DNA of 15,864 nt from positions 1-15,864 of the forward strand of contig URGO01000064.1 in NCBI GenBank assembly GCA_900547435.1, written 5' to 3'. The stretch is from an uncultured Parabacteroides sp. Lineage in GTDB: Bacteria; Bacteroidota; Bacteroidia; Bacteroidales; Tannerellaceae. This document shows, piece by piece, positions 6,187 to 12,585 of the stretch. Below the pieces are notes generated by a model. The model was not told the origin of the DNA. It worked only from the letters and a program-made list of their open reading frames with translations, and searched no databases. Made by a program: the position numbers and the translations under genes. Positions within the stretch are counted from its first letter, which is position 1. Each line of letters begins with the position of its first letter.

Positions 6187-7645
6187 ACGCGCCTATTGTC
6201 GGGCCGGTCCCATTATTCAATCGGTCTACCCCTAAACGGTCTATCGGATATTGGGTGGAAATAACCGGGTCGGCCTTCCCTACCCCTATCGAGATAATCG
6301 AATCCGGTCGGAAATCAAACCGGTATTTGTTCGCCTCGCCTCCGGTCATCTTATAATAAGGAAGGACATCATCTGTACGGAGAATGACTTCATTGAAACG
6401 CGCGTCCTCATCTACCTTCGTAGCTATCGCACAATGATTAAAATAGTAATCGGCCGTAGACTCATCCGTGAAAGAGACAGCTATCTCTCCCCCCATAGTC
6501 CCATTCCCTGAACCATTGCTTCCGTCAATCAGGCAATTATCAAACCTCACCTTCAGCAAAGCCTGCTCTACCTCTTCGCTTCCCGTCGGATAGTAGGTAT
6601 CCGTCAAAGCCAGACAAGCCAATTCGCGCTGGATTAATCGCATATAATTGACCAACGTACAATGCGTAAACTGGTATTCTCCGCAAGCCAAGGCCACAAC
6701 AGCCCCTCCGGCATTACTTATTTCCGTATTCACCACCGTAGCCTTATTGTTGCTGGAGGTAAATACATTTCCCTGCATATTGGTAAACTGGCAATTAGAA
6801 ACGCTCAGCTTCTCTTTCGTCGGGTCGGAAGGCTCCAGAGTAATACCCGTCGTACCGCTCCGCACTATCGTATATTCCATCCGGTTACCGAAGCTCTCAC
6901 CCGTGAAATAGATACCTCCCCATTGCCCCGGCGTGCGGTCATAAGGCAAAATCTCATCCAGCACATCATCCAGACGGTCCCCCCGGATTGTGACCGGATT
7001 CTCTAAAGTCCCTTCCGAAATCAATTGTCCGGACACGATTATATTGGCCTTGTCGTGCATATAGAGGATCGTACCTTCGGACAAACGCAAGGTCGCACCA
7101 TTTTCTACGGTAAGGCTATCATAAATCAAGTGCGGCAAATCGGCACTCAAGGTCGTATCGCGCGTAATATGCAATCCGCCTTTGTACAGATGCATATTTT
7201 GCCCGTAAGCCTCCAACAAGACCGATTGCGTCTGCCCGTTCGTGATAAAGACCACCGAGTCCTCCACCAGCAAAGGCTGGTTGGAATCGTTTGGATCTAC
7301 CGTTACCTCCACAAAGACAAACATACTATCCTCCGCCAAGATACCGACGTTATCAAAATAATCCCCTTTGCGCCCGTCCACATTCAGGCGGAAGCCCGAT
7401 TCGCCCCCACTGGCCAACATGATGGACTGGATATTCAACGCTTCGTTATTGCGGTTATAAATCAGAAATTGTTTTGTAGCGGAACCAATCGTCGTAAAAA
7501 CCGTATCAAACGATAAGGTGTCTACCGAAAAGGCCAGGCGATAGTTCGGATTCATCGAGTAATGCTCATCCAGCCCCTCACATCCCGTAAACCATACCGG
7601 CAAGGTTGCCACCAAAAACAATATGAATAATGCTACTTTCTTCAT
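6167..7645 (-). CDS. Lipoprotein with predicted right-handed beta-helix (choice-of-anchor Q-like end)
   Basis: The 492-residue product starts with a lipoprotein signal: MKK, a hydrophobic stretch, then FTGC with the lipidated Cys22. After it come a beta-rich N-terminal region containing the VDTLSFDTVF segment common in Bacteroidota surface lipoproteins, and a long stretch (about 170-440) of short Val/Ile/Asn/Gly-rich turns. This stretch includes NGATLRL, DKANIIVSGQLISEGT and ENPVTIRG, typical of parallel beta-helix proteins. The last residues contain NGTGPTIGAYE, as in choice-of-anchor Q proteins. It is probably anchored in the outer membrane, perhaps facing outward, and may bind or act on polysaccharide. 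No lyase active site was recognised. It is first in a four-gene minus-strand group and overlaps the next gene by 20 bases. Confidence 0.8.
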   Translation of the reverse strand: MKKVALFILFLVATLPVWFTGCEGLDEHYSMNPNYRLAFSVDTLSFDTVFTTIGSATKQFLIYNRNNEALNIQSIMLASGGESGFRLNVDGRKGDYFDNVGILAEDSMFVFVEVTVDPNDSNQPLLVEDSVVFITNGQTQSVLLEAYGQNMHLYKGGLHITRDTTLSADLPHLIYDSLTVENGATLRLSEGTILYMHDKANIIVSGQLISEGTLENPVTIRGDRLDDVLDEILPYDRTPGQWGGIYFTGESFGNRMEYTIVRSGTTGITLEPSDPTKEKLSVSNCQFTNMQGNVFTSSNNKATVVNTEISNAGGAVVALACGEYQFTHCTLVNYMRLIQRELACLALTDTYYPTGSEEVEQALLKVRFDNCLIDGSNGSGNGTMGGEIAVSFTDESTADYYFNHCAIATKVDEDARFNEVILRTDDVLPYYKMTGGEANKYRFDFRPDSIISIGVGKADPVISTQYPIDRLGVDRLNNGTGPTIGAYEFVQD

Positions 7646-7695
7646 TTTGTCGTTTTGATTTTTTTAGTAAGCTAAAGCAATCTCCAGAAACGTTA

Positions 7696-7727
7696 CAAAA
7701 ATAGCAAATTGTTTGAAATAGTAAAAG
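7696..7727 (-). promoter_or_regulatory. Probable Bacteroidota-type promoter of the lipoprotein operon
   Basis: On the minus strand TATTTTTG (7703-7696) matches the -7 element TAnnTTTG, with TTTT (7726-7723) about 19 bases upstream in place of the usual TTTG. It lies about 50 bases ahead of the lipoprotein start. The -7 element is good and the -33 element imperfect. Confidence 0.55.
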
Positions 7728-8013
7728 AATATTTAAAACAAAAATTCATTTTCGGTACACGCTCCTGCCCCATAAAGAGAAAAAACCGTCATTTACAAAA
7801 TGTCAAAATGTCAAATTACCCCTCTCCATACGCCATTTTTTCGACCTCATGTACAGATTTTTCAAAACGATGGGCTTCTCGATGAGTTAAGAAGACCATT
7901 TTTCGAGATAATATTCTTTGCCTCATTCATTTACACACCAATCTTCCCATTCTGAAAAATCTTCATTTTAGAAGAATTCAAGCCGATATGAAAGAGAAAT
8001 CAAGGATATTCTC

Positions 8014-8054
8014 CCCGAAATATCCCTCTTTTTCGGGAAAATATAGGATATTTC
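8014..8054. repeat. Nested inverted repeats, possible hairpin or operator
   Basis: CCCGAAA (8014-8020) pairs with TTTCGGG (8031-8037) across 10 bases. Overlapping it, GAAATATCC (8017-8025) pairs with GGATATTTC (8046-8054). The two pairings exclude each other. Neither is followed by a T run on either strand, so this is not an intrinsic terminator. A role as a protein-binding site or as part of an unrecognised RNA is possible but unproven. Confidence 0.45.
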
Positions 8055-8136
8055 CCTAAAAAGATGCCTTCCTTTCCCGGGATTGTCAGGCAACTTTCGG
8101 GGAAAAGATAGTATGCTTCGGAGCAAAAGATAGGCA
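8031..8136 (+). repeat. Three degenerate direct repeats, consensus near TTTCGGGGAAAAGATAG
   Basis: Similar 18-20 base units start at 8031 (TTTCGGGAAAATATAGGAT), 8095 (TTTCGGGGAAAAGATAGTAT) and 8116 (CTTCGGAGCAAAAGATAGGC). The second and third are almost adjacent. They lie within the gene-free stretch and have no recognised family. Confidence 0.45.
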
Positions 8137-8325
8137 CAAATCCGCGCACAAATAGGTACAAAACCACAAAAACGCCCTTTTTTTTGCTCTATTTTGAAGG
8201 ATTTACCTCAAACACGCGTCAGCCGAAAGCAGAAAATCGAAACATAATAAAAGCAAAACAACGAAAATTCAAGCAGAAAGTAAGCCACCCATTCATCCAA
8301 CATCAAAACAAATTCAGAAAAACAC

Positions 8326-8355
8326 TTGCAGATTCAAAATAAATGCCTACCTTTG
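8326..8355 (+). promoter_or_regulatory. Bacteroidota-type promoter of the tRNA-Arg gene
   Basis: TACCTTTG (8348-8355) matches the -7 element TAnnTTTG, and TTGC (8326-8329) about 18 bases upstream serves as the -33 element. It ends 19 bases before the tRNA, so the 5' leader of the precursor would be short. Confidence 0.72.
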
Positions 8356-8374
8356 CACCACATTTAAGAAGGAT

Positions 8375-8448
8375 GGTCGAGTAGCTCAGCTGGATAGAGC
8401 AACAGCCTTCTAAGCTGTGGGTCCTGGGTTCGAATCCCAGCCCGATCA
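8375..8448 (+). tRNA. tRNA-Arg, anticodon TCT
   Basis: The 74-base cloverleaf has a D arm (GCTC/GAGC, 8384-8400 region), an anticodon arm ACAGC-CTTCTAA-GCTGT with anticodon TCT reading AGA codons, and a T arm CTGGG-TTCGAAT-CCCAG. The acceptor stem GGTCGAG pairs with CCCGATC with one G-T wobble (2-71) and one A-C mismatch (6-67). The discriminator is A at 8448. The following bases are CAA, so the CCA end is not encoded and must be added by a nucleotidyltransferase. It has its own promoter and terminator and so forms a single-gene unit. Confidence 0.95.
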
Positions 8449-8454
8449 CAAGGA

Positions 8455-8503
8455 ACGGAAGTTTATCACTGAAAGAAAATGATAAATTTCCGTTTTTTCT
8501 TTT
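8455..8503 (+). terminator. Strong intrinsic terminator of the tRNA-Arg gene
   Basis: A 14-bp stem with one G-T pair (8455-8468 with 8480-8493) closes an 11-base loop and runs into TTTTTTCTTTT. It begins 7 bases after the tRNA, so it ends the tRNA transcript and insulates the sigma-factor gene downstream. Confidence 0.92.
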
Positions 8504-8542
8504 AAGAGTCCTCCAAATTGTAGATTAAAAAAGGATACAAAT

Positions 8543-8562
8543 ATACCTTAGCAAAAAGGTAT
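8543..8562. repeat. Inverted repeat upstream of the sigma-factor gene
   Basis: ATACCTT (8543-8549) and AAGGTAT (8556-8562) form a perfect 7-base inverted repeat with a 6-base spacer, about 25 bases upstream of the ECF promoter. It could be an operator for an unknown regulator; chance is also possible in this AT-rich stretch. Confidence 0.35.
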
Positions 8563-8586
8563 GAATGGAAAATATTTAAAAACAGG

Positions 8587-8612
8587 TGTAACCTTTCGGA
8601 TAGTTTTGCGTC
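8587..8612 (+). promoter_or_regulatory. ECF-type promoter, probably autoregulatory
   Basis: TGTAAC (8587-8592) and CGTC (8609-8612) are separated by 16 bases, the form typical of promoters read by ECF sigma factors (compare TGTAAC or TGAAAC -35 and CGTC -10 elements of the B. subtilis SigX/SigW type). It lies directly ahead of an ECF sigma gene. Between the two elements, TAGTTTTG (8601-8608) also fits the Bacteroidota primary -7 box, so basal transcription from the same site is possible. Confidence 0.7.
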
Positions 8613-8624
8613 TATCTATATAAA

Positions 8625-9188
8625 ATGGAAGGTTTATCGGATACATATTATATAGAAAGAGTTTTGGCGGGTGATACCTCTTGTTTCGCTTGTTTGTTCG
8701 ACCGGTATGGCAAACAGGTGTATGCGTGGGTATGTCGGATCATTCAAAACCGGGAAGACGCGGAAGAACTGGCTGAAGATGTCTTTGTAAAGGCTTTCCG
8801 GCATTTGGAATCATTCCGGGGCGAATGCGATTTCCTCACATGGCTATATCACATCGCTTATAATCTTTCCATATCAGCCGTCCGAAAGAAAAAGATAGAA
8901 TATCTGGCGATCGAGGAGAGCCAATTGAGCAACGTCTCGGAAGAGATGATTCAAAATCAGCTCGGACAAGTGGATTCATCCGAACAATTGGACTTGCTGG
9001 ATTGGGCTTTGGAGCAACTCCCGCCGGACGATCGTGCCCTGATTCTGCTTTTCTATAAAGAAGAGAAATCAGTGGAAGAACTGGCTCAAATTGCCAGATT
9101 GAGTCAGGCGAATGTCAAAGTCAAATTACATCGCATACGGAAAAAGTTATATATCCTGATGACTAAAGGACAAAAGAAGAAGAAATAA
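8625..9188 (+). CDS. ECF-family RNA polymerase sigma factor
   Basis: The 187-residue protein has the two-domain layout of ECF (sigma-70 group 4) factors. Region 2 spans about 20-90, with DAEELAEDVFVKAF at 45-58 and WLYHIAYNLSI at 73-83. Region 4 spans about 120-176, with the helix-turn-helix SVEELAQIARLSQANVKVKL at 149-168 and a basic tail. There is no region 1.1 or 3, as expected. It would direct RNA polymerase to a specific regulon, probably in response to a cell-envelope signal. An ECF-type promoter lies directly upstream, indicating self-activation. A small membrane protein starts 23 bases downstream and is the likely anti-sigma partner. The ATG fits the usual N-terminus of the family but leaves only a few bases of 5' leader from the ECF promoter. 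Confidence 0.9.
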   Translation: MEGLSDTYYIERVLAGDTSCFACLFDRYGKQVYAWVCRIIQNREDAEELAEDVFVKAFRHLESFRGECDFLTWLYHIAYNLSISAVRKKKIEYLAIEESQLSNVSEEMIQNQLGQVDSSEQLDLLDWALEQLPPDDRALILLFYKEEKSVEELAQIARLSQANVKVKLHRIRKKLYILMTKGQKKKK

Positions 9189-9211
9189 TTCGGTAAAAAA
9201 CGGAATGGATT

Positions 9212-9580
9212 ATGAAAAATAGCGCATACAACCCAGAAGAAGATGGCATGAAGCAATGGTTCAGACAATTGCCCGATACGCCATTGCCTTCTGATTTCCG
9301 AACACGCATGATGAAACGTATCGAACAGGAGGCCATCCGAAAAGCCCAAAGACAAACCTGGCGCGAATGGTTCTCGGTTAACTTGGCGTCCTTGTTCCTG
9401 ATAACATTGGCGGCTTTCTGCTGGAAATTCTGGGAGTTCCCTAAATTGTATATACCGAAAATCGACCTTTCATCTCTGGATGTTTCCTTTTTTATCGGAG
9501 CTACCGCCTTGTTTTTATTGCTACTCGACTATCGTTTCCGATGTTGGTATCACAAAAAGCATGACGCAAAACAGAAATAA
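9212..9580 (+). CDS. Small two-helix membrane protein, probable anti-sigma factor
   Basis: This is a 122-residue protein with a cytoplasm-type charged N-terminus (about 1-52), a hydrophobic helix near 54-73, a short loop with FPKLYIPKIDLSS, a second helix near 90-105 and a basic tail. Both ends are predicted cytoplasmic. The N-terminal part, with WFRQLPDTPLPSDFRTRMMKRIE at 16-38, resembles the short sigma-binding region of small Bacteroidota anti-sigma proteins, as I recall; no zinc-binding HxxxCxxC motif is present. The main evidence is position: it starts 23 bases after the ECF sigma gene in the same direction, the standard arrangement of a sigma and its membrane antagonist. There is almost no periplasmic domain, so a signal would have to come through the membrane or another protein. 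Function is inferred. Confidence 0.68.
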   Translation: MKNSAYNPEEDGMKQWFRQLPDTPLPSDFRTRMMKRIEQEAIRKAQRQTWREWFSVNLASLFLITLAAFCWKFWEFPKLYIPKIDLSSLDVSFFIGATALFLLLLDYRFRCWYHKKHDAKQK

Positions 9581-9595
9581 ATCAGGCAAAATGCT

Positions 9596-9603
9596 TATCT
9601 TTG
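9596..9603 (+). promoter_or_regulatory. Possible -7 promoter element of pyrC
   Basis: TATCTTTG matches the Bacteroidota -7 consensus TAnnTTTG, 29 bases before the pyrC start. No TTTG is found at the expected distance upstream, so this is a weaker candidate. It would give pyrC expression separate from the sigma operon. Confidence 0.45.
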
Positions 9604-9632
9604 GCGTTAAAACCAAATAATCACTCAAAGAT

Positions 9633-10979
9633 ATGAGCAAAACATGGATAAAGAATGCCCTTATTATTAATGAAGGGCGCAAATATATCGGTTCTGTTTT
9701 GATTCATCAGGACAAAATCCAAGCCGTATATGAAGGCGAATGCCCGCAAGAAGCAGAGGTAAACGGGGATAAAGTCATCGACGCGACCGGCAAATGGCTG
9801 ATTCCCGGATGCATTGACGACCAGGTACATTTTCGGGAACCGGGATTAACCCACAAGGCGGATATCGGAAGTGAAAGCAGAGCCGCGGTTGCCGGAGGAA
9901 TAACGACTTTCATGGATATGCCCAATACCAAACCTCAAACCACCACGATCGAGGCTCTGGAATGGAAGTTCGCTCGTGCCTCGGCTACCTCTGTGGCCAA
10001 CTACTCTTTCTTCTTCGGAGGAACGAACGATAACCTGGCAGAGATTCAACGATTGGACCGGCATCGTGTCCCGGGATTGAAGTTATTTTTAGGTTCTTCA
10101 ACCGGCAATATGTTGGTCGACAACAAAGAGACCTTAGAGAAAATATTTAGCGAAAGCGGTATGCTGATTGCCATCCACGCGGAAAAGGAGGATGTCATCA
10201 AACGAAATATAGCCCATTATACCCAACTTTACGGAGAGGATCTGGATATCTCATTCCATAGCAAGATCCGAAATGAAGAGGCTTGCTACGCCTCCTCCTC
10301 GGAAGCGGTAGATTTGGCAAAACGTTTAGGAGCCCGTTTACATATCCTGCACCTCTCCACGGCTAAAGAACTCACTCTATTAGACAATACCCTTCCGTTA
10401 AAGGATAAGCAAATCACCGGAGAGGTGTGTGTGCATCATCTTTGGTTCACGGACGAAGATTATGCCCGATTCGGGAATCGCATCAAATGCAATCCATCCA
10501 TCAAGACTCCGGCCGACCGTGCCGCCCTGCGCGAAGCCGTAAACAATAACAAGATTGATATCGTAGCGACCGACCATGCCCCACATCTCTTGACCGAGAA
10601 ACAAGGTAGTTGCCTGAAAGCGGCTAGCGGAGGCCCGCTCATCCAGCATTCGCTGGTGGCTATGCTGGAACTGGCCAAGGAAGGAATATTCACCTACGAG
10701 AAAGTAATTGACAAGATGGCTCACGAACCGGCGGAGCTTTTCCACATAGACCGACGCGGATATATCCGTCCTGATTATTATGCCGATTTGGTATTGATAG
10801 ACCCTCAAAAGGCATGGACGGTCTCTCCGGAAAATATTCTCTCGAAGTGCGGATGGTCTCCTTTCGAAGGCTACACGTTCCATCACGCCATAGATACCAC
10901 TTTCGTTAACGGACAAATCGTTTATCAAGAAGGGAAAGTGAACGATGCTATCCGCGGAATGGAGGTCAGATTTAATTAA
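9633..10979 (+). CDS. pyrC: Dihydroorotase (class I)
   Basis: Dihydroorotase cyclises N-carbamoyl-aspartate to dihydroorotate, the third step of pyrimidine synthesis, in the cytoplasm. The 448-residue length and motifs fit a class I amidohydrolase-fold enzyme: DDQVHFREPG at 62-71, FMDMPNTKP at 93-101, GLKLFLGSSTGNML at 148-161, IHAEKED at 181-187, HILHLSTA at 237-244 and ATDHAPHLLTEKQG at 312-325. Lys150 is the candidate carbamylated metal-bridging residue, with His182, His240 and Asp314 as further ligands. The first His of the usual DxHxH motif is Gln64. I recall the same DDQVHFREPG form in Bacteroidota dihydroorotases, including Porphyromonas, so this looks lineage-specific and not an inactivating change. 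It lies 52 bases after the anti-sigma gene and may be co-transcribed or use its own promoter. Confidence 0.93.
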   Translation: MSKTWIKNALIINEGRKYIGSVLIHQDKIQAVYEGECPQEAEVNGDKVIDATGKWLIPGCIDDQVHFREPGLTHKADIGSESRAAVAGGITTFMDMPNTKPQTTTIEALEWKFARASATSVANYSFFFGGTNDNLAEIQRLDRHRVPGLKLFLGSSTGNMLVDNKETLEKIFSESGMLIAIHAEKEDVIKRNIAHYTQLYGEDLDISFHSKIRNEEACYASSSEAVDLAKRLGARLHILHLSTAKELTLLDNTLPLKDKQITGEVCVHHLWFTDEDYARFGNRIKCNPSIKTPADRAALREAVNNNKIDIVATDHAPHLLTEKQGSCLKAASGGPLIQHSLVAMLELAKEGIFTYEKVIDKMAHEPAELFHIDRRGYIRPDYYADLVLIDPQKAWTVSPENILSKCGWSPFEGYTFHHAIDTTFVNGQIVYQEGKVNDAIRGMEVRFN

Positions 10980-11019
10980 CGATATTTTTTTCATACAAGA
11001 ACAAACAACATAAATAAAA

Positions 11020-12492
11020 ATGAAAAAGAAGAAACAAGCTCAAAAGGTTCAACCGCTCTCTCCCAAGAAATACATCATGCAAAAAGGGCGTTCGTTGCCC
11101 ATTGATTCTTGCTGGATTCTGGAAGATTGGCAAGATGTAGGAGAAACAACCGTTCTCATAGCACGTCGTCATGCAAGCGGGAAATATACAATTGGACTTT
11201 ATTTAGTTGATACATTTTGCTTAGGACTAAAAGATACCTTTTACAAATTCAATGTAAGTTCCCAAGAATATGACGATTTGTTAGACCAGATAAACATAGG
11301 CGGGAATTACATACAAGTATCTTACAACGAAGCTCACAATCTGATTTTTGGAGCAATAGCCTTTGCCGAAGAAGCCGGTATCAAACCCAGCCCGGAATTT
11401 GCCCTAACTCAATATCTGTTGGAAGAGGATACTGAGGATGTTCCGCTCATCGAATATGAATTCGGGAAAAATGGCAAACACTTTTTAGTGACCAAAAATA
11501 ATCTGGAATTGAACACGTATCTGCCCTTGCTTGAGAAAAATCTGCCTGAAGGAGAATACGACTTTATTTTCCCGGACGAACTTGAAGAAGATGAGGATGA
11601 GGACGATGAAGATGGCCCTATTTTCTCGGAAGAGCATTTGAGGAATATAGAAAAAGCACTCAAAAAAATGAAGGAATCCCAAAAACTTCCCCAAGAAAGC
11701 TATAATTATATCTATCCGGAATATCCTAAAGAGCTAAAAGTAAAGCATCCGGAATTGGTTGATATATTCTATGACACCCAGAATCAAAACGGCCTGCCAC
11801 CAAAGACCATCCAAGATATATTAGCTTTACCACATGATGAATTACGTGAGGATTTGGAGCATATCGTGCTTTATGAAATCGGTCAAACTTACGGCGATAT
11901 TCCTCAAGAAAGATTTGATGAACCTTACCGCATCCCTATCACACATTGCCTGTTTTTCTTGGGCGAGTTGAAAGATAACCGGAGTCTGCCTGTCGTATTG
12001 GAGGTTTTAAAACAAAAAGATTGTTTCTATGACTTTCATTTTGGTGATTTCATGCATGAGATAATCACTCCAACCGTTTATCTTTTAGGGAAAGACCGGT
12101 TAGAGGATTTATCGGCATATATGATGACACCCGGGTTTGACACATTCGCACGTGCGATCGTCTCACATGCGGTTTCCTATATCGTAAGAGTCCAACCGGA
12201 ACGTCGTGAAGAAGTAACTGATTGGTTCCGTCGGTTATTGATATTCTATGAAAAGAATCTGCCCCAATGCTATTGTTGCGATGGAAATTTGGTCGGCATG
12301 GTAACTTGTGATCTATTAGATATACATGCCAAAGAATTGCTCCCTCAAATAAAAGTCCTTTATGACACACATCTGGTGGATGAGACGGCATGTGGCAATT
12401 ATAATGAAGTACAAAAACACATGTCTGATTCTTGTTTTCCCACAGATGATTTGCTGATAGATATTTTTGAGCGTTACCAATACATCCTATAA
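11020..12492 (+). CDS. Unrecognised cytoplasmic protein with acidic linker
   Basis: I do not recognise this 490-residue protein with confidence. It starts with a Lys-rich tip (KKKK at 2-5). A compact domain follows at about 15-130, with KYIMQKGRSLPIDSCWI, GLYLVDTFCLGLKDTFYKF at 59-77 and a beta-rich pattern that I have seen at the start of other bacterial hypothetical proteins. A small beta region at about 140-185 is followed by a very acidic run (DELEEDEDEDDEDG, 186-199) that probably acts as a flexible linker. The C-terminal half (about 255-490) is alpha-helical and resembles HEAT-like or DUF1186-type repeats, with several Cys near 417-430. No signal peptide, membrane helix or catalytic motif is visible. 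It starts 40 bases after pyrC and is followed by a terminator. Confidence 0.8.
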   Translation: MKKKKQAQKVQPLSPKKYIMQKGRSLPIDSCWILEDWQDVGETTVLIARRHASGKYTIGLYLVDTFCLGLKDTFYKFNVSSQEYDDLLDQINIGGNYIQVSYNEAHNLIFGAIAFAEEAGIKPSPEFALTQYLLEEDTEDVPLIEYEFGKNGKHFLVTKNNLELNTYLPLLEKNLPEGEYDFIFPDELEEDEDEDDEDGPIFSEEHLRNIEKALKKMKESQKLPQESYNYIYPEYPKELKVKHPELVDIFYDTQNQNGLPPKTIQDILALPHDELREDLEHIVLYEIGQTYGDIPQERFDEPYRIPITHCLFFLGELKDNRSLPVVLEVLKQKDCFYDFHFGDFMHEIITPTVYLLGKDRLEDLSAYMMTPGFDTFARAIVSHAVSYIVRVQPERREEVTDWFRRLLIFYEKNLPQCYCCDGNLVGMVTCDLLDIHAKELLPQIKVLYDTHLVDETACGNYNEVQKHMSDSCFPTDDLLIDIFERYQYIL

Positions 12493-12516
12493 TCTCATGT
12501 ACACTGGGGGGAAAAC

Positions 12517-12537
12517 AAAAAACGATTTCGTTTTTTT
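12517..12537 (+). terminator. Intrinsic terminator after the unrecognised 490-residue gene
   Basis: An 8-bp stem AAAAAACG/CGTTTTTT closes an ATTT loop and runs into further T residues. It is symmetrical, so it could act in both directions. It begins 24 bases after the stop codon and separates that gene from the AAA-DUF4435 gene. Confidence 0.65.
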
Positions 12538-12560
12538 AATGGAAAAAAGTGCTAACTTTG
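12530..12560 (+). promoter_or_regulatory. Promoter of the AAA-DUF4435 gene, overlapping the terminator
   Basis: TAACTTTG (12553-12560) matches the -7 consensus TAnnTTTG. The T run of the terminator (TTTT near 12530-12533) lies at the right distance for a -33 element. The start codon is 25 bases further on. The gene is therefore probably transcribed on its own. Confidence 0.7.
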
Positions 12561-12585
12561 TAGGAAAATCAATTGGGTTCTGAGT

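Larger units (their letters stand above)
7728..8325. other. Intergenic stretch between divergent transcription units, no convincing gene
   Basis: About 600 bases separate the lipoprotein promoter from the tRNA promoter. The sequence is AT-rich with homopolymer runs. Apart from short repeats, such as AAAATGTC twice in tandem near 7798-7813 and the elements at 8014-8136, nothing was recognised. The longest plus-strand frame noticed, 7800-7955 with 51 codons, has no family signature or promoter. Confidence 0.6.

Noticed and set aside
7800..7955. 51-codon plus-strand frame in the gene-free stretch
   Set aside because: Phe-rich composition from T-rich DNA, no matching promoter or ribosome binding site, and no recognisable domain.
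8014..8037. CCCGAAA/TTTCGGG hairpin as a transcription terminator
   Set aside because: Only 7 bp with a 10-base loop and no T run after it on either strand.
8375..8448. tRNA-Arg as an integration site of a mobile element
   Set aside because: No integrase, no repeated copy of the tRNA 3' end in the window, and the tRNA has its own terminator immediately downstream; neighbours are housekeeping-type genes.
11409..11663. Minus-strand frame encoding a run of serines
   Set aside because: The serine run is simply the reverse complement of the GAA/GAT codons of the acidic linker in the real plus-strand gene.
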